64,000 bases of DNA from Haloferula sp. BvORR071 (GCF_000739615.1 NZ_BATP01000059.1:186001-250000); one strand, 5' to 3'. Shown: positions 15,331-24,506, counted from the first letter of the stretch. Notes: generated by a model from the letters alone, not told the origin. A program made the numbers and translations.

Positions 15331-16599
15331 TCACTGTTGCCGGGGCCGGTTGAACCGTTGCACGATCTGCGGTGGCAGGATCTGGGCGTTCTGGTTCATC
15401 CATTGGCGGGCGGCGGGCTCGTCTTGGCGCATCCACTGGCCGAGGTTTTGCCAGTAGTAGCGGTTCTTGGCGTCGTTGTTGCTGAGGTTCGCGACGAACT
15501 CGAGTGAGGTCTGCGGATTCTTGCGGAAGCTTTCTTCGATGAAGACTTGGCGGGCGCCGTCGAGATCCGGGTTGTTGCCCAGACCGGCGAGCCACTTGCC
15601 CGCGGCGGCGGCATCTTCGCGAGCGTAGTTGCGGGCGATGCCCTCTGCGGCCTCGGTGCGGGTGTTTTCCGGCAGGCTCTCGACCCATGCCCGGGCGGCG
15701 GCCAGATCCTGGCGGGCCCAGCGGTCGGAGACGGTCTCGGAGACATCGCGGCGGAGGTCCACGTTGGTCATCGCGGTGTTCCACTCGGAGGCCTTGACCG
15801 GATCGAGGTTCGAAAGGTCGCGGGCCATCTGGCGCGAGGCGCGGCCCTGCATCTCCTCATCACCCATGCCGGCGATCCAGTCCTTGGCGTAGTCGAAGCC
15901 ATACTGCATCACATAGGGCTGCATCGCATTGAGCGCCTGGTTGCGGGTCTCGCCCTCAAGCTGGCCGAGGAAATCGCGGGCCAGCTCGGGATCGGCAGCG
16001 GCGATGCCGCGGGTGGCGCCGAGCAGCCAGTTGTTCACGTTACCCTCGTCCGGGGCGGTGGAGGCCCAAGCGAAAGCTGCTTGCGGATCGTTCGCGGCCC
16101 AAGCGGCGACAGTCGTCTCGCGCTCCCAGTCCTCCGCACCCTTTTCCTGCAGGAAGCCGAGGGCGGAATGCGGGTCTTTCTCGGCCCACGCCTGGAGGAT
16201 CAGCGATCGCTCGGAACCGCGCAGGTTAACGCCGGGCATGTTGCGGAATTCGTCATAGACCGCCCCGAATTGCTCTGGCGGCAGGCGGTCGAGGAAGGCC
16301 AGCAGCCGCTGGGTGCGGTCGAGCCGGCTGGTGGATTCGAAGATCGCCTTGAGATTGGTATCGATGGACTTGGCGGAGACCGTCCGGCCGTCCTTGTCCT
16401 TGCCCTTGGAATTCCCCGCGCCGAAGCGGCCGTCGCTGCCGCTGCGCTCGCTGCTGCGGGCATTGCCCGAGCCGGAGCCGTCCTTGGCGCTGGCACTTCC
16501 GGCTCCCGGCGCACTGATCCGGCCGATCATGACGCCAGCTCCCAAGGCCAAGGCAACTCCACCGGCAGTCAGCACCCACTGGGATTTCTTCGGATTCAT
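15331..16599 (-). CDS. Membrane-anchored helical-repeat protein with recurring Trp/Asp-Pro motifs
   Basis: A 422-residue protein with an N-terminal membrane segment (VLTAGGVALALGAGVMIG), a Ser/Gly/Lys-rich linker (about residues 32-75), and a helical solenoid. In the solenoid a motif recurs about every 30-40 residues: an aromatic-rich helix such as ILQAWAEKDPHSALGFLQ, then VAAWAANDPQAAFAWAST, then SDRWARQDLAAARAWVESL and AAAAGKWLAGL. The repeats resemble HEAT/TPR-like arrays seen in secreted or membrane-anchored verrucomicrobial proteins, but I do not know the family name. It probably faces the periplasm and binds other proteins. It is a lone gene closed by the terminator at 15271-15300. Confidence 0.72.
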   Translation of the reverse strand: MNPKKSQWVLTAGGVALALGAGVMIGRISAPGAGSASAKDGSGSGNARSSERSGSDGRFGAGNSKGKDKDGRTVSAKSIDTNLKAIFESTSRLDRTQRLLAFLDRLPPEQFGAVYDEFRNMPGVNLRGSERSLILQAWAEKDPHSALGFLQEKGAEDWERETTVAAWAANDPQAAFAWASTAPDEGNVNNWLLGATRGIAAADPELARDFLGQLEGETRNQALNAMQPYVMQYGFDYAKDWIAGMGDEEMQGRASRQMARDLSNLDPVKASEWNTAMTNVDLRRDVSETVSDRWARQDLAAARAWVESLPENTRTEAAEGIARNYAREDAAAAGKWLAGLGNNPDLDGARQVFIEESFRKNPQTSLEFVANLSNNDAKNRYYWQNLGQWMRQDEPAARQWMNQNAQILPPQIVQRFNRPRQQ

Positions 16600-16702
16600 G
16601 GCAGTTTAAACGGAACGAAAGACCGCGGTTTTTCGGGAAATTGTGCCCGGCCGCTTTTGTTTGAAGCACGAGGCTGGCCAGCCATTCCCAATTCGGGCCC
16701 TC

Positions 16703-18091
16703 TTACTTCCCACTGAACCCGGCGATCTTGGCCGAAAGCTCGGCGCGCACGTCCTTCAAGGATGGGTCTTCCGCGAGGTTCTTCAGCTCGTGTGGATCGG
16801 CGGCGGGGTCGAGCAGGACGGCTCCGCTGCCGGGATACTCGGTGTAGCGCCATTTGGCGGTGCGCACGGAGGTGCCGGTCGCGGTTTTGCCGTCCTCGCT
16901 CCAGATGGTGAAGGCGGGGTGGTCCCAAGGACTGGCTGGGTCTTTAAGCAGGGGTGAGAGATCCCGGCCCTCGACGCCGGACGGTGCAGGCAGCCCGCAG
17001 AGAGCGGAAAAGGTGGGGTAGAGGTCGAGCGATTGGACCACAGCGTCGCAGGTCTTTCCCGCAGGGGTAACCCCGGGAGCGCGGACGATCAGCGGGACGC
17101 GGGCCCCGGCTTCGAAGAGCGAGCCGGCCTTGGACCACTTGCCGTTTTCGCCAAGCTGGTAGCCGTGGTCGCTCCAGAAGACGACGATGGTGTTCTCCGC
17201 GAGGCCGAGTTTGGTGAGTTCATCGAGCACACGGCCTGCATTCCAATCAGTCCAAGAGATGCCGGCATGGTAGGCGCGGATCACCTCATGCGCTTCTTTC
17301 TCAGAGGCATCGCGGCCGATGAAGAGGTCGGCATTGCTCGGACGGATGGCCGCCTTCGGGAACCCTGAGGGGACCGTGGGTCGGGGCGCGAAGTCCGGGG
17401 GCAGGGGGAAGTCTTCCGGCTTCCAAGCCTCGAAGAAGCTGCGCGGCGCGGTTGGCGGGCTGTGTGGCTGGACGAAGCCACAGGCGAGGAAGAAGGGCTG
17501 CTCGTGCTTTGCACGCAGGAAGGCTATGGCACGGTCCGCGACGCCATTCTCGGGGTGGCCGTCGCCATTGCCATCGAGGACGATGACGCGGTCGCTCTTC
17601 TGGTCTTTCGACATGCCCTCATCTCCCGGTAGAGGCCAAGCGGTCTGGCGCGGGCGCTTCTCGATCTTGAGTCCCTCCATTGCGCCCTCGGTCCAAGAGG
17701 CTGGGTCATCGATCCCGCCGTGGAAGATCTTGCCGGTCTCCGCGGTGATGTAGCCGTGCTGCTTGAACCACTGCGGCAGGGTGATCCAGTCGGGGTGCAA
17801 CTTGCGGAACTCATCGCGATTCCCAAGCACGCCGGTGGTCTTCGGATAGCGCCCGGTGAGCATGGAGGTGCGCGAGGGATTGCAGAGCGGGAACTGGCAA
17901 TAGGCCCTCTGGAAGAGCACTCCGGAAGCGGCGAAGCGATCAAGGTTGGGCGTATGCGCCAGCTCGAAGCCGTTGCAACCGAGCGAGGCCTTCATGTCAT
18001 CCGCCAGGATGAAGAGGACATTCTGACGAGGTTTCTCCGCCCGGGCAGGGAGGATCAAAGCCAGGAGGAGGAAGAGGTGCTTGGGCCGCAT
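16703..18091 (-). CDS. Secreted sulfatase, iduronate-2-sulfatase-like
   Basis: A 462-residue protein with a signal peptide (cleaved near residue 18) and the alkaline-phosphatase-like sulfatase fold. Metal ligands DD occur at residues 31-32 (LFILADDM), and the formylglycine site is C70-N-P-S-R74, followed by TSMLTGRYP. Other family signatures are GKIFHGG, the KEAHEVIRAYHAGISWTDWNAGRVLDEL helix, VVFWSDHGYQLGENGKWSK and the DLYPTFSALCGLP segment. The sequence resembles iduronate-2-sulfatase and related enzymes that act on sulfated polysaccharides, and Verrucomicrobia commonly degrade such glycans. Activation requires a formylglycine-generating enzyme, not seen here. It is a lone gene; the exact substrate cannot be read from sequence. 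Confidence 0.92.
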   Translation of the reverse strand: MRPKHLFLLLALILPARAEKPRQNVLFILADDMKASLGCNGFELAHTPNLDRFAASGVLFQRAYCQFPLCNPSRTSMLTGRYPKTTGVLGNRDEFRKLHPDWITLPQWFKQHGYITAETGKIFHGGIDDPASWTEGAMEGLKIEKRPRQTAWPLPGDEGMSKDQKSDRVIVLDGNGDGHPENGVADRAIAFLRAKHEQPFFLACGFVQPHSPPTAPRSFFEAWKPEDFPLPPDFAPRPTVPSGFPKAAIRPSNADLFIGRDASEKEAHEVIRAYHAGISWTDWNAGRVLDELTKLGLAENTIVVFWSDHGYQLGENGKWSKAGSLFEAGARVPLIVRAPGVTPAGKTCDAVVQSLDLYPTFSALCGLPAPSGVEGRDLSPLLKDPASPWDHPAFTIWSEDGKTATGTSVRTAKWRYTEYPGSGAVLLDPAADPHELKNLAEDPSLKDVRAELSAKIAGFSGK

Positions 18092-18145
18092 CCCCTCAAA
18101 TTATCTCTGTCTGCAAAGTGAGGCAGACCCCCAATCGGGGTAAGC

Positions 18146-18634
18146 TCAATTGAGGGAGCGCCGCGAGCTCACCTCCAATCCGCCGCCGAGACGCTTGTGG
18201 ACGAGCACGAATTGCTCGCGGGTGGTTTCGTGCTTGTCGGAGGCACCGTATTCGACGGTCACCGTGACGATCCCGGCGTCATTGACGACATTGGAGAGGC
18301 GGAAGATCGGCTCCTTGCGCAGGCGCAGGAAGCAGAAGAGCGGGACATCCGGGTGATGGGCATTCCAGAGCCACTGGGCGGGCAGGAAGTCCGGGACGTC
18401 GGCTAGAGCGGAAAAGATCGAGCGGATCCGGCGCTCCCCGTGGCGGGCGATCAGCCGGGAGGCAGTTTTGCGGGCGAGAAGACCCTCCCACCAGGCGGCG
18501 AGGGGATTTTCGCGGGCTTCCACCACTTCCTCGATCAGGTTCCGCGCGTGGAAGGCCATCGCGGAGTGAAGTTGCTCGCGGGTCATCAGGCCCGTTTCGT
18601 AGTCGGCGAAGAGCTGGGGTGGTGTGCGCAGCAT
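18146..18634 (-). CDS. Conserved protein of unknown function
   Basis: A 162-residue soluble protein without signal peptide. The first half is helical (LFADYETGLMTREQLHSAMAFHARNLIEEVVEARENP, then a Trp-Trp helix), the second half probably beta-rich (IFRLSNVVNDAGIVTVTVEYG). I do not recognise the family. The gene lies between the sulfatase and the Mrp gene on the same strand with a gap of about 85 bases to the Mrp stop, so co-transcription with Mrp is possible. Codon use matches its neighbours, and the frame is cleanly bounded, which supports a real gene. Confidence 0.6.
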   Translation of the reverse strand: MLRTPPQLFADYETGLMTREQLHSAMAFHARNLIEEVVEARENPLAAWWEGLLARKTASRLIARHGERRIRSIFSALADVPDFLPAQWLWNAHHPDVPLFCFLRLRKEPIFRLSNVVNDAGIVTVTVEYGASDKHETTREQFVLVHKRLGGGLEVSSRRSLN

Positions 18635-18720
18635 CGGGGAAAGTCAGACGAAAGTCGCCCGACTATGCCGCAATCCCGGGCGCTTGCCACGGGAACTTTT
18701 TCGGCCCGGTTCCGGCCTGC

Positions 18721-19770
18721 TTATGCCGGAACCCTGGCCCGGAGGCTGGCAGCGATCTCCTGGAAGGCTGCGGAGACTGGATGCTCGGCAGGCGGAATCA
18801 GCGCCACCGGGGTGCCGGCGTCGCCGCGCTCGCGGGTCTGCGGGTCGATCGGGATCTGGGCGAGCAGGGGGACCCCCAAAGTGGCGGCCTCGCGGACGCC
18901 GCCGCCTTCGCCGAAGAGGTAGTAGCGCTGGCCGTGGTCGCACTCGAACCACGCCATGTTCTCGACCAAGCCGAGGATGGGGACGTTGACCTTGGCGAAC
19001 ATCGAGACGGCCTTGCGGGCATCAATGAGCGCCATTTCCTGCGGGGTGGTGACGATCACCGCGCCATCCACCGCTACGGTCTGGACGATGGTGAGCTGGA
19101 TATCGCCGGTGCCGGGCGGAAGGTCGAGGACGAGGTAGTCGAGCTCGCCCCACTCCACCTGGCGGAGGAATTGCTGGGTGTAGCGGGTGGCCATCGGGCC
19201 GCGGACGATGACCGGCGAGCGGTCTTCGAGCAGGAAGCCCATGGACATGAGCTTCAGGCCGTAGGCTTCGATCGGGATGATCTCGTCCTGCTCGTTCGCC
19301 ATCGGGCGCTCGTGGCTGCCGAACATCTGGGCAACCGAGGGACCGTAGAGGTCACAGTCACAGAGGCCGACCTTGGCACCGGTCTTGGCGAGGGCCACGG
19401 CGAGGTTGCCGGCGACGGTGGATTTGCCGACGCCACCTTTGCCGGAAGCCACGGCGATGACGCGCTTCACGCCGGGGATTGAGGACTTGCCCTGAACGCC
19501 TTCCGAGGCGGCTCCTTGGGCTCCCTGCGGGTCCTTGACGACAATTTCAACCTTCACCGTGCCGATGTCTGGCAGGTGGTCCAAGGCGGCGTGGCAATCC
19601 TTGAAGATTTGCTCCGGGATCTTGGGATCCTTGGTGGCAACCTCGAGGTGGACAGTCAGGGTGCCGCCGTCGTGGCGGATGTCCTTGACCAGACCGAAGG
19701 AGACGATGTCCCGGGAGAAGCCGGGGTAGCGGACATTGCGGAGGGCTTCCTTGATGAATTCGGGGCTCAC
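18721..19770 (-). CDS. apbC: Mrp/ApbC family Fe-S cluster carrier ATPase (GTG start)
   Basis: A 349-residue protein. Residues 1-80 form a MIP18/DUF59 domain (VSPEFIKEALRNVRYPGFSRDIV), followed by a P-loop ATPase of the Mrp/NBP35 family with GKGGVGKS at residues 110-117, CDCDLYGPSVAQMFG and DYLVLDLPPGTGDIQLT. Mrp/ApbC assembles and transfers [4Fe-4S] clusters in the cytoplasm. The family usually carries a CxxC pair near the C terminus (MSxxxCPxCG); here the corresponding segment is MAWFECDHGQRYYLFGEGGG with a single Cys. The open frame reaches far upstream, but it lacks an ATG, and GTG 19770 begins exactly at the conserved domain start. Confidence 0.88.
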   Translation of the reverse strand: MSPEFIKEALRNVRYPGFSRDIVSFGLVKDIRHDGGTLTVHLEVATKDPKIPEQIFKDCHAALDHLPDIGTVKVEIVVKDPQGAQGAASEGVQGKSSIPGVKRVIAVASGKGGVGKSTVAGNLAVALAKTGAKVGLCDCDLYGPSVAQMFGSHERPMANEQDEIIPIEAYGLKLMSMGFLLEDRSPVIVRGPMATRYTQQFLRQVEWGELDYLVLDLPPGTGDIQLTIVQTVAVDGAVIVTTPQEMALIDARKAVSMFAKVNVPILGLVENMAWFECDHGQRYYLFGEGGGVREAATLGVPLLAQIPIDPQTRERGDAGTPVALIPPAEHPVSAAFQEIAASLRARVPA

Positions 19771-19889
19771 GGCGGCGGAAGCAATGGCGGGAAAGGGCGG
19801 GGTGTCAACCCCGGGAAAACAGCCAATCACCAATCGAGGTGTCGCTGCGCCGGGCGGGGAGGAGTTGGGGCTGCCCTCCAAGCCCACGG

Positions 19890-20111
19890 TCAAGTCTCCC
19901 CGGGCTCCGGGGTGAAGGGCCTTCCGCCTTGGCCGCTGGCGAGTTCGACAGGCTTCTCGTGGCGGCAGGCGATCCAGAGGACGGCGGCCCACCACAGCGG
20001 GGCGATGACCAAGATGATCAGCCAGTACGGCAGGTATAGTAGGAAGTCGTTTTTGAGGTTCAGCTTGCCGATATCCAAGATTCGTCCGGCGTTTTGTTGA
20101 GAAGGGGGCAT
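19890..20111 (-). CDS. Small membrane protein of unknown function
   Basis: A 73-residue frame with ATG start and one or two hydrophobic segments (FLLYLPYWLIILVIAPLWWAAVLWIA) followed by a basic-acidic tail. Tyr, Trp and Leu content and the positive residues after the segment look like a genuine small inner-membrane protein rather than a chance frame. It lies 119 bases upstream of the Mrp start on the same strand. No family recognised. Confidence 0.45.
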   Translation of the reverse strand: MPPSQQNAGRILDIGKLNLKNDFLLYLPYWLIILVIAPLWWAAVLWIACRHEKPVELASGQGGRPFTPEPGET

Positions 20112-20250
20112 CCGGGAAGGATGGGTCGCCGGACCGTAGCATCGATTTCCTCAATGGTGCCCCAGTGAGAAACGATTGGGCGGATGCGGGAGGAGTGGCG
20201 CAGCATGGATGGCGGTACAGCCAAGCCATGGTGAACAGCGAGCAAACCGA

Positions 20251-21048
20251 TCAGCGTGTGGACGAGGCGGCGAGGAAGGCGACGCTGCTGCCTGCCGTGA
20301 TAGGTTGCTGCCAAGGGACGGGCTGTCCGTCGAGGGCGGGCTGGAAGCCTGAGGTTTCAGGTGCGAGGCGCAGGCTGAAGCTGAGTTCCGCGAAGAGACC
20401 GCCGATGGTGCAGGCGAGGGTGTCGAAGCTTCCGCTGAAGTGCGGATGCTCGAGATTGACGGTTTTTGGCACCACTCCATGCATGAGCTTGGCGAAGGCT
20501 TCGTCGAGATCCGCGGGCGTGTTGACGTTGTCGAGCGCGGCGGGATGCGGGAGATCGAGGACCTTGGGATCGAGCGAGCGCAGGAAGTGGCGGGCACGGG
20601 GTTCTCCGCGGGCGAGCCAAGCGGAGGCTTGCGGGATGGCGCTTGCCTCGAAGATCGCGCAGAGTGGTTCAGGCTGGCCGTCGAGACGGTTGGCGAAGGC
20701 AGTGGCTGCCCGCGCGGGATCACGGCCATCTAACAAAACGCCCAGTGTGGCTTCGTCTAGCAGGAAGTGGTCGCCGCCGATGAGGAGCACGGGCACGCCA
20801 GGGCGGGAGATGTGGAAGGCATCGAGCGCGGCGAGCGGGCCGGCACCGGGATGGCGGTCGCGGATGAGTGGCAGCTCCAGTGGTGGCGGAGAGCCGTCGT
20901 CGCGCATCGAGAGCAGGGGATCAAGTCCGGCGGCGCGGGTGATGGCGACGAGGTGGTCGATCTGGCGCAGGCCGTCCGGTCGCGTGATGAGCGACTTGTC
21001 CCGGCCCATGCGGGTGCTGTGGCCGGCGATGAGGATGAGGGCGGTCAT
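20251..21048 (-). CDS. MobA-like nucleotidyltransferase fused to a MoaD-like domain
   Basis: A 265-residue protein. The N-terminal domain has the MobA-type nucleotide-binding loop LILIAGHSTRMGRDKSLI (family consensus LAGGxSxRMGxDK; the second Gly is His here), the IRDRHPGAGPLAALDAF segment, GGDHFLL in place of the GCDxP metal site, and DNVNTPADLDEA, which matches the NINTPEDL end of MobA proteins. Residues 189-265 form a second domain with a ubiquitin-like, MoaD-type pattern (TIGGLFAEL, then FQPALDGQPVPW and PITAGSSVAFLAA), but the chain ends in Ser-Ser-Thr-Arg without the Gly-Gly needed for sulfur transfer. MobA attaches GMP to molybdopterin; MoaD carries sulfur for its synthesis. The start is Met 21048; an earlier Met adds 17 residues. 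Confidence 0.66.
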   Translation of the reverse strand: MTALILIAGHSTRMGRDKSLITRPDGLRQIDHLVAITRAAGLDPLLSMRDDGSPPPLELPLIRDRHPGAGPLAALDAFHISRPGVPVLLIGGDHFLLDEATLGVLLDGRDPARAATAFANRLDGQPEPLCAIFEASAIPQASAWLARGEPRARHFLRSLDPKVLDLPHPAALDNVNTPADLDEAFAKLMHGVVPKTVNLEHPHFSGSFDTLACTIGGLFAELSFSLRLAPETSGFQPALDGQPVPWQQPITAGSSVAFLAASSTR

Positions 21049-21203
21049 GCTTGGAAGAAGCGTCGGCCCCGTGTTAGCGCCCACGGGGGCCGCTGGCAAT
21101 CATGGCGGGCAGCTCCACTCGCCCAAGCACCAATCTCCGATCTTACTTGTGGATGCCTCGGAAAAGGCACTGGATTTGTTCTCTTGAATCAAATTTTCCC
21201 CTT

Positions 21204-24200
21204 ATGAAATTACGCCATCTATTGCTCGCCTGTTCCCTGTCCATGCCCGTGCTGGAGGCAGATACCTTGCGAATCGTCGAATTGAGCGATCTGGGGCTGA
21301 AAGCGGGAGAGGATGAAGCTTCGGTGCCCCGGCAACCCTGGAATGAGGAGGGGAACATCCTCTTTCCCGGGGTTCGCGGGCCGCAGATTCTGGAAGCTTA
21401 CGTGGTGGGCTCGGAACGAGGAGATGATTCAATGATCCCGCAGGCGAAGTTGCGGGCTGCGCTGCGGCTCAAGGACGATCAAGCGGTAGAAGGATTCGTG
21501 GACACCCTACCCGAGACCCGCGACGGGACACTGAAGCCACTGGCTTTCAAGTTCGACCCGACGAAGTTTCCGGCTGCGAGCGAGGATGAATTCAATGCGG
21601 CGCGCAAGCTACACGATGTGCGGGTAGCCCAGTCCGGCCTGCCTGGATCAATTTGGTACCGGCACCGTGCCGGAGCCTTGCCGCAGGGTAACCGTCGCCA
21701 GGGATTCGAGGGCGAGATGGATAGCACCTTCCGGATGGCGAGCGGCGGCAGGGCGGTGGCGGAGAATCTCGCTCTCGACCGTGAGCTGATCCTGGGTAGC
21801 GAAGTGAAAGGTGAGGCGGTGGATATCGCCACGCTGAAGGGTATCACAGTGCCGGCGATCGACTGGACCGGTAAGCGGAAGCCCGGCGAAGTGAAGGTGG
21901 ATCCACTGGCGATGCTGGTCCCGCAGGATCAGCACTTCCTAGTGGTGCCATCGCTGGGTGCCTTGCTCGACTTGAAGGCCGTAGTGGAGAAAGAGGGTGC
22001 TCCGATCCTCCAGAGCTACGATGTCCGTAGTCCTTACCAGGGGCTGGTGGCACGCTATCAATCGCAGATGGGGATCGGCAATCTGGAGATGATCGCGCGC
22101 AGCCTGGACATGGGCAGCGTGGCGGTGACCGGGAGCGATCCTTTCTTCGCCACTGGGACGGACATGGCGCTGATCTTCGCGACGGACCAGCCGGAGCTGG
22201 TCTACAAGGCACTGGATCTGGCGGTCGGACTGAAGGCGAAGCTTTCAGGAGTGGAGGGAAAGGACGAGGGCGGTGTCCGCAGCTACCAATCGGCAGACCG
22301 GACGGTCTCGGCGCACTTGGCGAAGTTCGATAGAGCGGTGGTGATCTCGAACTCGGCGGTGCAGGTGAAGCGGATCGCCGCGGTGGCGAAGAAGGAAGTT
22401 CCGGCGCTGGGGGCTCTGGATGAGTACAAGTTTTTCCGCCAGCGCTACGTGGCGGATGCGGAGGAGGACGCCTATCTCTTCCTCTCCGATGCGACGATCC
22501 GGCGCTGGTGCGGGCCGGCGGTGAGGATTGCGGGATCGCGGCGGACGCGGGCGGCTGCGGCCCTGGGTGAACTGGTGGCGACGAAGATCGAAGGTAAGGA
22601 AGCGGCAGAGAGCTTCGAAGGATTGCTGGGAAAGACCGGTTCCGCCGACAGCACGGTGCGGAGTGAGATCTACAACACGCTCGGCTTTCTGACACCGGCT
22701 ACAGAACTCGAGATCAAGAGCGCGACGCCGGCGGAAGCGAGTGCCTACACGCGCTGGAGGGATGGCTATGAGAGCGGTTGGCGGCGGGTTTTCGATCCGA
22801 TCGCGATCCGTCTGAAAATGGATGGAGCCAAACGCCAACTCGATCTCTCGGTGATGCCTCTGACGGTCGATAGCAACTATCGCAGTTGGATGGAATTCAC
22901 GGGGCGCAAGAAACCGGAGCGCGGAGCACCGGCGGCACACGCGGGGGCCAAGGCCTTCTTCTCCTTTGCGGTGGATCATGAGAGCGAGCTTTTCCGGAAA
23001 CTTGGCGAGCAATCGATGGAGATGCTTCCCGGGCTCAAGGCGAATTCGCTGGGCTGGGTGGGCGATTCGGTCTCGGTCTATCTGGACGATGCCTTCTTCT
23101 GGAAGGCGCTGCGGACCGGGAAGAGCGAGCAACTGCTGCAGATGAACTACCTGCGCCTGCCGCTGGGCGTGCGGATCTCCTCGCAGAGCAGCGTGCAGCT
23201 TGCGGTCTTCCTCACCGCGCTGCGGGGATTCGTCAATGAGTCCGCCCCGGATTTGTTAGATTGGCAGCAGCGCAAGCACGGTGAGGTCACCTACCTGGCG
23301 GTGCTGAGCAAGGAGCAGCAGGAGACTCCGATGAGCGCGGCGGTGTACTATGCGGCGCTGAAAGACGCGCTGATCCTATCGCTGGATGAGAAGGTGCTGC
23401 AGCGCGCGATTGATCGCGAAAAGGACAAGAAGGGTGCGCCCAGCGGCCAACACGTGCAAGCGGAGGCGGACAGCGATGTGCCGCTGCTGCTCGGCATGTC
23501 CGGCAGCGGGCGGCTGCAACAGCAGCGGATGGAGAGCTGGGCGGCGCTGCCGATTCTCAACGAGTGGCATCGGCGCGAACCAACAAAAGATCCGGTGACG
23601 GCTTATGCGGCGGCGTTCAAAGAGGAGATCCGCTGCCCGGGGGGCAAGGGCTACCGCTGGAACGAAGCGGCAGGGACAATGGAGTCGGTAGTCTTTGGCC
23701 ATCCGGCGGAGCCGCGCGGGGAGGAAGTGAAGTTTGCCAGCGGGCCGCTGCGCTTCCGGGCGGGGATCAATTTCGAGGACGACGGGCTGCGTCTGACTGC
23801 GAGCATGGAGCCGGCGGCTACTCCGGCGGTGGCTGGGGACGGTGGCAAAGAGATCGAGGTGCCAGCGGGCTTTCCGCAGTTGAAGGATCTGGTTCCTCTG
23901 AGCGAGGGACTGGAGCTGAGCTATCGGGTGGATGAGACCGATGCGGATGGGCCTTACAAGAAAGTGCTGAAGTTCCTGGCGCCGGAGACCCGCGGGGATG
24001 GCACTCTGGTGCGGATCGAGGCGAAGACGGATACCGAAGGTGAGGAGAACGATCGCAGTTATCTCCAAGAGCAACTGCTCACGGCTGCGGGCTACGGCGT
24101 GCAGCGGGTGAAGGACACTGAGATGGAGCGGACCTATGGGCGCCTGATGCCGCTACTGCCGGCCAAACTTGCGCCGGGGGTGAGCTTTGGCGGGGAGTAT

Positions 24201-24470
24201 GATTCCGAGGCGAAGTCGGAAGACGGCGTGGAGAAGGAAGCCGGGGAGATGCGCGCCCGGGTGGTGGGGCTGGAGAAAGTGGAGGTGCCAGCCGGGGTAT
24301 TCGAGAACTGTGTGAGGATCGACGGGGAGTATGATTACCTGGCGGGAGAGATGATCGGGCGAGTGACGGATTCAATCTGGTATGCGCCGGGCGTGGGGGT
24401 GGTGAAGTCGACTTGGAAGAGTGAGTTCGGGCATGGGACGGAACTGCTGGAGAAGGTGGTGAAGCCGTGA
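21204..24470 (+). CDS. Large secreted protein of unknown function
   Basis: A 1088-residue protein with a signal peptide (MKLRHLLLACSLSMPVLEA). Signatures of a known enzyme are absent. The middle part (about 300-800) alternates helices and strands with phrases like VAVTGSDPFFATGTDMALIFAT and FDRAVVISNSAVQVKRIAAVA that recall DUF3352-type proteins with paired repeats. The C-terminal 200 residues form a separate beta-rich domain (LELSYRVDETDADGPYKKVL, then VPAGVFENCVRIDGEYDY and WYAPGVGVVKSTW), a pattern seen in lipocalin-like or DUF3108-like domains. It is a monocistronic gene that starts 155 bases after the divergent MobA-like gene. A translation start at 21102 would add a non-signal leader, so 21204 is preferred. 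Confidence 0.7.
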   Translation: MKLRHLLLACSLSMPVLEADTLRIVELSDLGLKAGEDEASVPRQPWNEEGNILFPGVRGPQILEAYVVGSERGDDSMIPQAKLRAALRLKDDQAVEGFVDTLPETRDGTLKPLAFKFDPTKFPAASEDEFNAARKLHDVRVAQSGLPGSIWYRHRAGALPQGNRRQGFEGEMDSTFRMASGGRAVAENLALDRELILGSEVKGEAVDIATLKGITVPAIDWTGKRKPGEVKVDPLAMLVPQDQHFLVVPSLGALLDLKAVVEKEGAPILQSYDVRSPYQGLVARYQSQMGIGNLEMIARSLDMGSVAVTGSDPFFATGTDMALIFATDQPELVYKALDLAVGLKAKLSGVEGKDEGGVRSYQSADRTVSAHLAKFDRAVVISNSAVQVKRIAAVAKKEVPALGALDEYKFFRQRYVADAEEDAYLFLSDATIRRWCGPAVRIAGSRRTRAAAALGELVATKIEGKEAAESFEGLLGKTGSADSTVRSEIYNTLGFLTPATELEIKSATPAEASAYTRWRDGYESGWRRVFDPIAIRLKMDGAKRQLDLSVMPLTVDSNYRSWMEFTGRKKPERGAPAAHAGAKAFFSFAVDHESELFRKLGEQSMEMLPGLKANSLGWVGDSVSVYLDDAFFWKALRTGKSEQLLQMNYLRLPLGVRISSQSSVQLAVFLTALRGFVNESAPDLLDWQQRKHGEVTYLAVLSKEQQETPMSAAVYYAALKDALILSLDEKVLQRAIDREKDKKGAPSGQHVQAEADSDVPLLLGMSGSGRLQQQRMESWAALPILNEWHRREPTKDPVTAYAAAFKEEIRCPGGKGYRWNEAAGTMESVVFGHPAEPRGEEVKFASGPLRFRAGINFEDDGLRLTASMEPAATPAVAGDGGKEIEVPAGFPQLKDLVPLSEGLELSYRVDETDADGPYKKVLKFLAPETRGDGTLVRIEAKTDTEGEENDRSYLQEQLLTAAGYGVQRVKDTEMERTYGRLMPLLPAKLAPGVSFGGEYDSEAKSEDGVEKEAGEMRARVVGLEKVEVPAGVFENCVRIDGEYDYLAGEMIGRVTDSIWYAPGVGVVKSTWKSEFGHGTELLEKVVKP

Positions 24471-24506
24471 AAAGGCAGGGAACGAAGCGCAGAGGAAGTT
24501 AAAAGG

